A DNA stretch of 8,120 nt from the NCBI GenBank assembly GCA_037968855.1, contig JBBKWH010000038.1, forward strand, positions 1-8,120. Direction: 5' to 3'. Made by a program: the position numbers and the translations under genes. Source of the DNA: JBBKWH01 sp037968855. GTDB lineage: Bacteria; Pseudomonadota; Gammaproteobacteria; Pseudomonadales; Moraxellaceae. Below the pieces are notes generated by a model. That model saw only the letters and a program-made list of their open reading frames with translations. It ran no database searches and was not told the origin of the DNA. Positions 1 to 6,139 of this stretch are shown piece after piece. Each line of letters begins with the position of its first letter. The stretch's first letter is position 1.

Positions 1-1095
1 GACATGATTTTTTATGGTCAGTTGCGCCATATCTCGGGTGCGATTGAGTTACAGCAGATCGATGCACAACAAAACCGCTTTATGCTTAACTTGCCTCAAG
101 TCGACGCCTCACTCGGTAAAATTGCCTTTACCGCCACACTTGAACAAGCCGGACAGACCTTTAATAGTATTGAGCGGATTGAGCTAAAATTACTGCATCG
201 TGGACAAATCGTTGCACAGGCACAAATCGATGGCCAAGGCCGCAGCGAATCTGCATTGATTCTGGCCGAATGCTATAGACGACAAGGTGCATGGAAATTT
301 CGCCTGATTGGTCAAGGTTTTAATGGTGGATTACAGCCGCTTGCCGAGCATTTTGGTGTCGAAATCTCCAATACACCACCGGCCAAGACTGCTGTGTCAG
401 CGCCTGTTTCTACCACAAAACCGATTGCCGCAACGGTTGCCCCGACCGCCCCACCCGCGCCAAAAGTGTCGTTAAGTAAAGTCAGTTTGACCAAAAACAA
501 CCGCCAAGTGAGTCTAGAAAAAACCGGCGCTGGTTTTGGTGAAATTCGGATCAATCTAAACTGGAATAAAGCTGGCGCGGCCAATAACAGCGCCAAAATG
601 GGCTTTTTTTCTAAACTATTGCCAGCAGCCAAAGGGGTCGATTTGGATTTGGGCTGTTTGTATGAACTACAAGATGGTCAACGGGCGATTGTTCAAGCAC
701 TGGGCAACATGTTTGGTGACTTTAATCGTGCGCCTTATATCAAGTTATCTGGTGATGACCGCACAGGATCGGTCAGCGATGGTGAGTGGATGCGCATCAA
801 TGGTCAACAATGGTCGCAGATCAAACGCGTAATTATCTATGCCTTTATTTATGAAGGTGCGCCCAACTGGGCAGCAACTGATGCAGTTGTCACGATTTAT
901 GTACCCAACCAGCCCCCGATTGAAATTGCCTTAAGCGAAGGGGATGCCAGCAAGTCATTGTGTGGTGTAGTGCTATTAGAAAATCGTGGCGGCAGTATTC
1001 ATGTGTCACGCGAAGTCAATTATTTTTCTAGCCAAAAACCACTCGATGAACATTATGGCTGGGGCTTACGCTGGAAAGCAGGCAGTAAAGATTAA
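1..1095 (+). CDS. terA: TerA-like tellurium resistance protein, 5' end missing
   Basis: Partial gene open from the left edge. The first in-frame ATG (base 4) is not the real start: the residues at that point, D-M-I-F-Y-G-Q, match the middle of a TerD domain (D-F-I-F-Y-N-Q at residues 59-65 of the next gene), so roughly 58 residues should lie upstream. Visible are the end of an N-terminal TerD-like domain (to about residue 122), with the closing pattern W-K-F-R-L-I-G-Q-G-F-N-G-G-L; a Pro/Ala/Thr-rich linker (about 123-156); and a divergent C-terminal TerD-like domain (about 169-364) with V-D-L-D-L-G and S-G-D-D-R-T-G. The N-terminal half lacks the acidic calcium motif and the C-terminal half keeps only part of it, which is the usual picture for TerA. 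TerA is a cytoplasmic Ter-complex component linked to tellurite, phage and colicin resistance; its biochemical role is unsettled. The next gene follows after 63 bases. Confidence 0.88.
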   Translation, partial: DMIFYGQLRHISGAIELQQIDAQQNRFMLNLPQVDASLGKIAFTATLEQAGQTFNSIERIELKLLHRGQIVAQAQIDGQGRSESALILAECYRRQGAWKFRLIGQGFNGGLQPLAEHFGVEISNTPPAKTAVSAPVSTTKPIAATVAPTAPPAPKVSLSKVSLTKNNRQVSLEKTGAGFGEIRINLNWNKAGAANNSAKMGFFSKLLPAAKGVDLDLGCLYELQDGQRAIVQALGNMFGDFNRAPYIKLSGDDRTGSVSDGEWMRINGQQWSQIKRVIIYAFIYEGAPNWAATDAVVTIYVPNQPPIEIALSEGDASKSLCGVVLLENRGGSIHVSREVNYFSSQKPLDEHYGWGLRWKAGSKD

Positions 1096-1158
1096 AGTAC
1101 AACACTGATTCATATTGTATTTATCACTAAGCCCATCGGGCAAAAGGAGCGTGAAAAA

Positions 1159-1734
1159 ATGGCAATTTCCCTGAGCAAAGGCGGTAATTTATCGCTCACA
1201 AAAACCGACCCTAGTCTAAGTAAAATTTTGATCGGCTTGGGTTGGGATGAGCGTGCCACAGATGGCGGCGATTTTGACTTAGATGCCAGTGCATTTTTGC
1301 TGAGTGTGAGCGGCAAGGTCCGTAGTGATGCCGATTTTATTTTTTATAATCAATTGCGTTCTAGCGATGGCTCGGTCGAACACACCGGTGACAATCGTAC
1401 GGGTCAAGGCGATGGCGATGATGAGGCTATTAAAGTCGATTTGTCGCGTGTGCCGACTGACATCGACAAAATTGCCATTACAGTCACCATTCATGATGCA
1501 GAAAGCCGTCGGCAAAACTTTGGTCAAGTGGCCAACGCGTTTATTCGCGTGGTCAACGATGTGACTGGCCAAGAAGTGGTACGTTTTGATCTTGCCGAAG
1601 ACTACTCGACCGAAACCGCCATGATCTTTGGTGAGCTGTATCGACATAACAACGAGTGGAAGTTTCGCGCCGTTGGCCAAGGCTACGCAGGTGGTCTAGG
1701 TGCTATGTGCCGCCAGTTCGGTATAAACATGTAA
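1159..1734 (+). CDS. terD: TerD-family calcium-binding stress protein
   Basis: A complete 191-residue TerD-domain protein, the standard length for TerD/TerE. The domain fills the chain: an amphipathic start M-A-I-S-L-S-K-G-G-N, G-L-G-W at 26-29, F-D-L-D at 39-42, and the acidic GDNRTGQGDGDDE motif at 77-89, which with the F-D-L-D aspartates forms the known calcium site of the family. It ends with E-W-K-F-R-A-V-G-Q-G at 166-175. The start is fixed by AAGGAG at 1144-1149, nine bases before the ATG. TerD proteins are soluble calcium-binding proteins thought to sit at the inner membrane face with TerC-type proteins and to take part in stress, tellurite and phage responses. It is about 64% identical (123 of 191 by hand alignment) to the paralogue at 3029. 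Whether it is called TerD or TerE cannot be settled from sequence alone. An intrinsic-terminator-like hairpin follows. Confidence 0.93.
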   Translation: MAISLSKGGNLSLTKTDPSLSKILIGLGWDERATDGGDFDLDASAFLLSVSGKVRSDADFIFYNQLRSSDGSVEHTGDNRTGQGDGDDEAIKVDLSRVPTDIDKIAITVTIHDAESRRQNFGQVANAFIRVVNDVTGQEVVRFDLAEDYSTETAMIFGELYRHNNEWKFRAVGQGYAGGLGAMCRQFGINM

Positions 1735-1787
1735 ACAGACTTTACATCATACTTTCGGCTAAGCTTTGCCTGTAAATCACATTGAAT

Positions 1788-1840
1788 GCAGCTGTGGTGT
1801 CTTACCGACGTCGGTACAACACTGCTGCTGCGCTTTTTTT
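1788..1840 (+). terminator. Intrinsic terminator or attenuator hairpin before the DUF475 gene
   Basis: A long imperfect hairpin spans 1788-1831, followed by seven T at 1834-1840. The core is a perfect 14-base palindrome, TACCGACGTCGGTA, at 1803-1816. Beyond a 2x2 internal loop the stem continues through TGTG/CACA, two G-U pairs and a further G-C, a single mismatch, and GCAGC paired with GCTGC. The T tract ends 17 bases before the next ATG, so no promoter fits between them. Transcription of the DUF475 gene must pass through this element, which argues for partial termination or attenuation. The perfect palindrome could alternatively be a protein-binding site. Confidence 0.65.
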
Positions 1841-1857
1841 AATCTGTTGAGTGTTTT

Positions 1858-2907
1858 ATGGCACATTTTCGATTTTCGATCATCTTTACGGTGATTTGCA
1901 TGGCCTTGGCCGGATGGTGGGGTTTTCATGGTGGTGGTTTAACCGGTCTGATGACGGCGCTGCTGCTGGCTGGGATTCTTGCCATCATGGAAGTTTCTTT
2001 GTCTTTTGATAATGCCGTGGTCAATGCCTCCGTGCTCAAGCACTGGGATCATTTTTGGAAAACCTTGTTCTTGACTGTCGGTATTATTGTCGCGGTCTTT
2101 GGTATGCGGTTGCTCTTTCCGTTGGTGATTGTTGGTGTCACTGCCGATATGGGCTTGGTTGAGGTGGCTCAACTGGCGCTCAATAACCCCGAAGAGTACT
2201 CGGCCAAACTCATGACCCACCATGCCGAAATTGCTGCATTTGGTGGCATGTTTTTGCTGTTGGTATTTTTGAGCTTCTTATTTGATCCGGACAAGGATAT
2301 CCATTGGTTTGGATGGCTAGAAGAGCGCCTAGGCCGACTGGGTAAAGTTGATGCCATCTCTGTGTTTATCGCAATGGTTGCCCTACTGACCGGCGTGGCC
2401 TTTGTTGAAGAAGCTGCCAAGTCTGTGGTACTGCTGGCCGGTGTCTGGGGCATCTTGGTCTATGTCGGCGTGAGTGTGGTTGGCTCGTTGCTCGAAGGCG
2501 ACAGTGACGAAGAAGAAAATAGCAATGGTGAAGTGGTCAAAGCCATTCAACGTGGCGGGATCGGCGGCTTCTTGTACCTCGAAGTGCTGGATGCCTCGTT
2601 TAGTTTTGATGGTGTGATCGGTGCGTTTGCCATTACTAGCGATGTGGTCATTATTATGCTTGGCCTTGCCATTGGCGCGATGTTTGTTCGCTCAATGACC
2701 ATTTACTTGGTTGAAAAAGGCACCTTGGATGCCTATATCTACCTAGAACATGGTGCGCATTACGCGATTGGCGCATTGGCGTTTATTATGTTGGCGGGAA
2801 TGACCGGTGTGCATGTGCCAGAAGTGGTTACTGGATTGATCGGTGTTGCCTTTATTGTTTGGGCAGTGCTTGCATCAATTAAACACAACAAACTAAACCC
2901 AGCCTGA
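1858..2907 (+). CDS. DUF475 integral membrane protein, TerC-like
   Basis: A 349-residue polytopic membrane protein with about seven to nine hydrophobic segments (roughly 5-22, 30-50, 66-93, 126-142, 166-186, 188-211, 262-279, 300-316 and 321-341). Two paired signature motifs, E-V-S-L-S-F-D-N-A-V at 45-54 and E-V-L-D-A-S-F-S-F-D-G-V-I-G-A-F-A at 242-258, carry membrane-buried acidic residues and mark the DUF475 family, related to TerC and the LysE-like transporters. A charged loop (D-S-D-E-E-E at 215-220) separates the two halves. Classical TerC has a different arrangement, so this is DUF475 standing in the terC position. By analogy with TerC it may anchor TerD proteins to the membrane or move a metal ion (Mn2+ export is known for some TerC relatives); the substrate here is unknown. 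There is no strong Shine-Dalgarno: the leader has only GTTGAG, and the T tract of a hairpin ends 17 bases upstream. Translation may therefore be weak or coupled to a structural change. Confidence 0.85.
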   Translation: MAHFRFSIIFTVICMALAGWWGFHGGGLTGLMTALLLAGILAIMEVSLSFDNAVVNASVLKHWDHFWKTLFLTVGIIVAVFGMRLLFPLVIVGVTADMGLVEVAQLALNNPEEYSAKLMTHHAEIAAFGGMFLLLVFLSFLFDPDKDIHWFGWLEERLGRLGKVDAISVFIAMVALLTGVAFVEEAAKSVVLLAGVWGILVYVGVSVVGSLLEGDSDEEENSNGEVVKAIQRGGIGGFLYLEVLDASFSFDGVIGAFAITSDVVIIMLGLAIGAMFVRSMTIYLVEKGTLDAYIYLEHGAHYAIGALAFIMLAGMTGVHVPEVVTGLIGVAFIVWAVLASIKHNKLNPA

Positions 2908-2926
2908 CTGCTACAGTCGACCAGTC

Positions 2927-2952
2927 GATGTGGTTGCTTTAGCAATCACATC
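2927..2952 (+). other. Stem-loop without T tract between the DUF475 and terD/E genes
   Basis: An 11-pair stem (2927-2937 with 2942-2952, one G-U pair) closes on the tetraloop TTTA. It begins 19 bases after the DUF475 stop. No T run follows, so it is unlikely to terminate strongly by itself; it could stabilise the 3' end of the upstream message or mark a processing site. A further short inverted repeat, ATCTTTTAAGAT (2999-3010), lies just before the next ribosome binding site. No convincing -35/-10 pair is seen in this 121-base gap. Confidence 0.45.
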
Positions 2953-3028
2953 ACTCACAAAGTACAAGCCGCTTAGCCGCTGCTGGTGTACGTACTTAAT
3001 CTTTTAAGATGGATAAGGAGTAGTAAAC

Positions 3029-3604
3029 ATGGCAATTAGCCTAACCAAAGGTGGTAACGTCAACCTGAGCAAAGAAGCACCAAGCATGACCAAAATGTCG
3101 GTCGGTTTGGGTTGGAATCCACGCGCAACTGACGGCCAAGCATTTGATTTAGATGCTATTGCATTTTTACTCGGTGCCAATGATAAAGTTCGGACTGATA
3201 CCGACTTTATTTTCTTTAACAACAAAAAATCTGCTGATGGCAGCGTTGAGCATACCGGTGACAATCAAACCGGCGAAGGCGACGGTGATGACGAGACCTT
3301 AAATGTTGATCTGTCCAAAGTCGGCGCAGATGTCAGCAAAATTGTGGTTTGCGTGATCATCTATCAAGGTCAAGAGCGTGGACAAAACTTCGGTCAAGTC
3401 AGCAATGCGTTTATCCGTGTGGTCAATCAAAGCAACAATAGTGAAGTTGCTCGCTTTGATCTGTCTGAAGACAGCAGCACAGAGACTGCTATGGTGTTTG
3501 GTGAATTATACAAGCACAACAACGAGTGGAAATTCCGCGCGGTCGGTCAAGGCTTCAACGGTGGCTTAGGGCCATTGGCTGCCTCTTATGGCGTTAATAT
3601 CTAA
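3029..3604 (+). CDS. terE: TerD/TerE-family calcium-binding stress protein
   Basis: A second complete 191-residue TerD protein, about 64% identical to the one at 1159 and colinear with no gaps, so the two are paralogues. It has G-L-G-W at 26-29, F-D-L-D at 39-42 and an intact acidic calcium motif GDNQTGEGDGDDE at 77-89, with the typical E-W-K-F-R-A-V-G-Q-G-F-N-G-G-L close. The start is supported by AAGGAG at 3015-3020, eight bases before the ATG. TerD and TerE normally occur together; the symbol terE is assigned by position after the membrane gene and is not certain. Differences from the first copy cluster in the loop after strand pairs (residues 11-25 and 91-118), outside the calcium site, as expected if the two copies bind the same ion but different partners. 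A strong intrinsic terminator follows within 30 bases. Confidence 0.92.
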   Translation: MAISLTKGGNVNLSKEAPSMTKMSVGLGWNPRATDGQAFDLDAIAFLLGANDKVRTDTDFIFFNNKKSADGSVEHTGDNQTGEGDGDDETLNVDLSKVGADVSKIVVCVIIYQGQERGQNFGQVSNAFIRVVNQSNNSEVARFDLSEDSSTETAMVFGELYKHNNEWKFRAVGQGFNGGLGPLAASYGVNI

Positions 3605-3633
3605 GCGCTAATTCTGTGCTGAGTGTTCCTTTG

Positions 3634-3675
3634 GCCAATATTCGAGCACGCTTGAATATTGGCTCTCTTTTTTTT
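3634..3675 (+). terminator. Strong intrinsic terminator after terE
   Basis: A 14-pair stem, with left arm 3634-3647 and right arm 3650-3663, contains a perfect ten-pair block (GCCAATATTC with GAATATTGGC) and one G-U pair. It is followed by TCTC and eight T at 3668-3675. The innermost pairs must open to give a loop. It ends 23 bases before the AIM24-family start codon, so a separate promoter for that gene does not fit downstream of it. Confidence 0.85.
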
Positions 3676-3698
3676 CATCTGCCAAGGACGACTGCAAC

Positions 3699-4403
3699 AT
3701 GACCACATTTACACTCGTTGGCACGACCGAGCCGTTTTTGCACGTTGCGATGCAGCGTGGTGACAAGATTTTTTGCGAAAGCAATGCCATGGTGATGATG
3801 GAAGACCCACTAGAGCTAAAAGGCAAGCTACAAGGGGGCTTGGGTCAAGCACTGCTGCGACGCTTTGCAAATGATGAGTCCTTGTTTCAGCAACACATCG
3901 AAGCCGTGCGCGGTGATGGCGATTGCTTGCTGGCACCACAGTTAGATGGTGACTTACAGATTTTGGATGTTGGGCAACGTCAATACACGCTGGCCGATGG
4001 TGCCTTTGTCGCTGCAACAGATAAAGTCGAAATCAAAGTCAAAATGAACAGCAGCATTGGTGGTGCACTGTTTGGCGATAACGGCGGGTTTTTGGTTATG
4101 CATACCGGCGGTGTTGGCCAATTGGTGGTGTCTGGTGCTGGATCACTGTTTGAGTTAGAAGTCACACCAGACAAGCCGGTCATTGTCGACAATGGCCACG
4201 TGGTCTGTTGGGATTCGCAACTGCAATATGAGCTATCGACCAGCACCACACAAAGCACTGGCTTTTTGGGCAACCTAATCAATAGTGCAACAAGTGGCGA
4301 AGGCATGGTTTTGCGCTTTCGTGGCTCTGGTCGGATTGTTGTTTGTTCGCGTAACCGCCAAAACACGGTCACTTGGCTACACTCTAAGCTAGGCGGCAGT
4401 TAA
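3699..4403 (+). CDS. AIM24-family protein (TIGR00266-like)
   Basis: A 234-residue soluble protein, close to the usual length of bacterial AIM24-family members, with no signal peptide or membrane segment. Family marks are the repeated beta-rich pattern C-L-L-A-P-Q-L-D-G-D-L at 76-86, G-A-F-V-A-A-T-D-K-V at 101-110, the Gly-rich G-G-A-L-F-G-D-N-G-G-F-L at 121-132, H-T-G-G-V-G-Q-L-V-V-S-G-A-G at 135-148, and V-D-N-G-H-V-V-C-W at 163-171, where V-A-W is the more common ending. The family is named from yeast mitochondrial Aim24; the bacterial function is not established, though members recur beside ter genes. AAGGA at 3684-3688 lies ten bases before the ATG. A Ser/Thr-rich insertion at about 180-200 precedes the last strand. 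Its position between two TerD-family genes suggests a shared membrane-associated complex, but that is inference. Confidence 0.85.
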   Translation: MTTFTLVGTTEPFLHVAMQRGDKIFCESNAMVMMEDPLELKGKLQGGLGQALLRRFANDESLFQQHIEAVRGDGDCLLAPQLDGDLQILDVGQRQYTLADGAFVAATDKVEIKVKMNSSIGGALFGDNGGFLVMHTGGVGQLVVSGAGSLFELEVTPDKPVIVDNGHVVCWDSQLQYELSTSTTQSTGFLGNLINSATSGEGMVLRFRGSGRIVVCSRNRQNTVTWLHSKLGGS

Positions 4404-4448
4404 TCCGGTTTTATTCGTTTTTTAAGCATTTATATTAGGAGCAGCAAT

Positions 4449-5030
4449 ATGGCTGTTAGTCTCGAAAAAGGTCAAAAAATCTCCCTCGATAAGACAGCAG
4501 GTAGCAGTCTGACTCAGATCACAATGGGTCTAGGTTGGGATGTCGCAAAAAGCAAAGGCTTTTTTGGCTTTGGTGGTGGATCAGAAACAATCGATCTAGA
4601 TGCCTCTTGCCTGATGTTTGATGAAAACTCGCAGGCGGTCGATGCCATTTGGTTTGCCCAATTGACCAGTAAAGACGGCAGTATTCGTCACTCGGGTGAT
4701 AACCGTACTGGCGCAGGCGATGGTGATGACGAAAGCATTACGGTTGATCTAAACCGCATCCCACCGCATGTTAAAACACTGATGTTTACGGTCAATAGTT
4801 TTCAGGGTCAAAGCTTTGAAAAAGTGCAAAACGCTTATTGCCGTCTGATCAATGCACAAAACAGCCAAGAAGTGGCCAAGTTCAACTTGTCATGCCAAGG
4901 CGCACACACCGCATTGATCGTCGCCAAGCTGTATCGCCACAATGGTGAATGGAAAATGCACGCCATCGGTGAAAATGCCAAAGGCCGTACCTTCCATGAC
5001 CTCATGCCACAAATGACGGCTCAACTCTGA
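4449..5030 (+). CDS. terZ: TerZ, TerD-family calcium-binding protein
   Basis: A 193-residue TerD-domain protein of the TerZ branch. It opens with M-A-V-S-L-E-K-G-Q-K-I-S-L-D-K and has the TerZ-specific loop rich in Gly and Phe (K-G-F-F-G-F-G-G-G at 36-44) before I-D-L-D-A-S-C at 48-54. The calcium motif GDNRTGAGDGDDE at 83-95 is intact. It ends with H-N-G-E-W-K-M-H-A-I-G-E-N (164-176) and then the TerZ-like tail G-R-T-F-H-D-L, unlike the G-Q-G-F-N-G-G-L of TerD/E. AGGAG at 4437-4441, seven bases before the ATG, fixes the start. In the classical ter cluster terZ comes first, before terA; here it lies downstream of AIM24. No promoter is visible in the 45-base gap, so it is probably co-transcribed with the AIM24 gene. 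A clear terminator follows. Confidence 0.92.
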   Translation: MAVSLEKGQKISLDKTAGSSLTQITMGLGWDVAKSKGFFGFGGGSETIDLDASCLMFDENSQAVDAIWFAQLTSKDGSIRHSGDNRTGAGDGDDESITVDLNRIPPHVKTLMFTVNSFQGQSFEKVQNAYCRLINAQNSQEVAKFNLSCQGAHTALIVAKLYRHNGEWKMHAIGENAKGRTFHDLMPQMTAQL

Positions 5031-5060
5031 TCTGGTAACGTATAGCCACGCGATAGAATG

Positions 5061-5094
5061 ACGCATGCTGCGAGATCCTCAGCATGCGTTTTTT
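5061..5094 (+). terminator. Intrinsic terminator after terZ
   Basis: A perfect ten-pair stem, ACGCATGCTG (5061-5070) with CAGCATGCGT (5080-5089), has a nine-base loop and runs straight into six T at 5089-5094. It lies 30 bases after the terZ stop and 31 bases before the ATP-grasp start codon. A TATAAA at 5094-5099 could serve as a -10 box, but no acceptable -35 lies upstream, so read-through is the simpler source of the next message. Confidence 0.85.
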
Positions 5095-5125
5095 ATAAAA
5101 CTTAAAGACTTAGGTAGCAGATATC

Positions 5126-6139
5126 ATGGCCGTTTGGCTACTTGAAGGACAATCCAGTCAACGCGACTTGCTACAAGCACTAAGGCCAGCCCTGCCTGCT
5201 GCCATTCCACTCTACGCATCACATCGCAAAAACCGCCCAGAAATTACTGACTGTGCTGACCAAGCATGGCAAGAGCCCAGTCATGATGCCGAACGGGTGC
5301 AATGGATATTGCAGACTGCGCAACAACAACAGGTGACATTGGTCTGGGCCGGACGGCGGGGTCAAGTATACGAGCCGCATCGCGCCGCCTTTGACGCATT
5401 GGGTATTGACCTGATCACGGGGGCGCGGTGTCTACAAGACTTATTAGATTTGGATAGTAAGGCCATCTTTGCCGAACGGTGTCAGCAGGCGGGAATACCT
5501 GTGGCCAACGGTTGGGTGATCCACAATGGTCAGCAACTGGCCGAGGTGGTGGCTGCGCAGCGAGGACAACACGCCCTGTGCATTAAGCCAGTGCATGGTA
5601 TTTTTGGTGAAGGTTTTTGGCGACTGATTGATGATTTATCACCGTTTCGCTGTTTTTTAAGTCCTGATGATCGACGTGTAAATACCCAGCTGTTTATTGA
5701 CAGCTATGCCAGTCAAACCGAACCTAAACCCATGCTGGTGATGCCTTATTTGTCTGGCACCGAATATTCGGTAGATATGGTCTGTGAAGACGGACAAGTG
5801 GTGGCTGCGGTTGCACGTGACAAACGTGCTGACAAAACCCAATGCCTAATGCTCGATCATGAGGTCATTACGCTGGCCAAGCGTGTGGTTGCATTGTTTG
5901 GTTGTGACGGCATTGTCAACTTACAAAGCAAAGCCGATGCAGACGGCCAACAACATGTTCTGGAGATCAATGCTCGCCCCTCGGGAGGCATTGGCTACAC
6001 CATGCACACCGGATTAAATCTGGCCGCGATTTGTGTGTTACGACGTTTAGGATTGCCACTCCCCGCGATGCCCACCCGTAGCCCTGTGATTGTCCGTCCA
6101 CTGACCACCAGTGTTTTGCTCAGAGAAGAACTTACATGA
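5126..6139 (+). CDS. ATP-grasp ligase, ter-operon type
   Basis: A 337-residue cytoplasmic protein with an ATP-grasp fold. An N-terminal Rossmann-like segment (about 1-105) is followed by the entry D-L-D-S-K at 108-112, the ATP-binding lysine strand C-I-K-P at 152-155 with the flexible loop G-I-F-G-E-G-F at 158-164, the linker strand M-P-Y-L-S-G-T-E-Y-S-V-D at 206-217, and the metal-binding L-E-I-N-A-R-P-S-G-G at 279-288. These are the residues expected for an active carboxylate-amine/thiol ligase using ATP and Mg2+. ATP-grasp enzymes of this kind are a known ter companion (Pfam ATPgrasp_Ter) and are predicted to join amino-acid-like units in making a small metabolite; the actual substrates are unknown. 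The usual biosynthetic partners (phosphoribosyltransferase, HAD phosphatase) are not in this window. Ribosome binding looks weak (AGGT at 5112-5115). The stop overlaps the next start by 4 bases (ATGA), implying translational coupling. Confidence 0.87.
   Translation: MAVWLLEGQSSQRDLLQALRPALPAAIPLYASHRKNRPEITDCADQAWQEPSHDAERVQWILQTAQQQQVTLVWAGRRGQVYEPHRAAFDALGIDLITGARCLQDLLDLDSKAIFAERCQQAGIPVANGWVIHNGQQLAEVVAAQRGQHALCIKPVHGIFGEGFWRLIDDLSPFRCFLSPDDRRVNTQLFIDSYASQTEPKPMLVMPYLSGTEYSVDMVCEDGQVVAAVARDKRADKTQCLMLDHEVITLAKRVVALFGCDGIVNLQSKADADGQQHVLEINARPSGGIGYTMHTGLNLAAICVLRRLGLPLPAMPTRSPVIVRPLTTSVLLREELT

Noticed and set aside
4..6. ATG at base 4 as the true start of the terA-like gene
   Set aside because: The codon before it is also in frame, and the residues here match the middle of the TerD domain, so the gene begins outside the window.
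1279..1680. Long minus-strand open frames opposite the terD, DUF475, AIM24 and protease genes
   Set aside because: They lie wholly inside well-supported + strand genes, have no recognisable domains, and look like shadows of the coding strand.
1735..1857. yybP-ykoY manganese riboswitch upstream of the TerC-like gene
   Set aside because: The family's conserved GGGGAGUA-type core is not seen in this leader; only the hairpin and T tract are supported.
2985..3010. Promoter for the second terD gene near GTACGTAC and ATCTTTTAAGAT
   Set aside because: Short palindromes are present, but no -35/-10 pair with acceptable spacing was found.
5094..5099. TATAAA as a -10 promoter box for the ATP-grasp gene
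   Set aside because: It overlaps the terminator T tract and the bases 16-18 upstream (around 5070-5076) do not resemble a -35 element.
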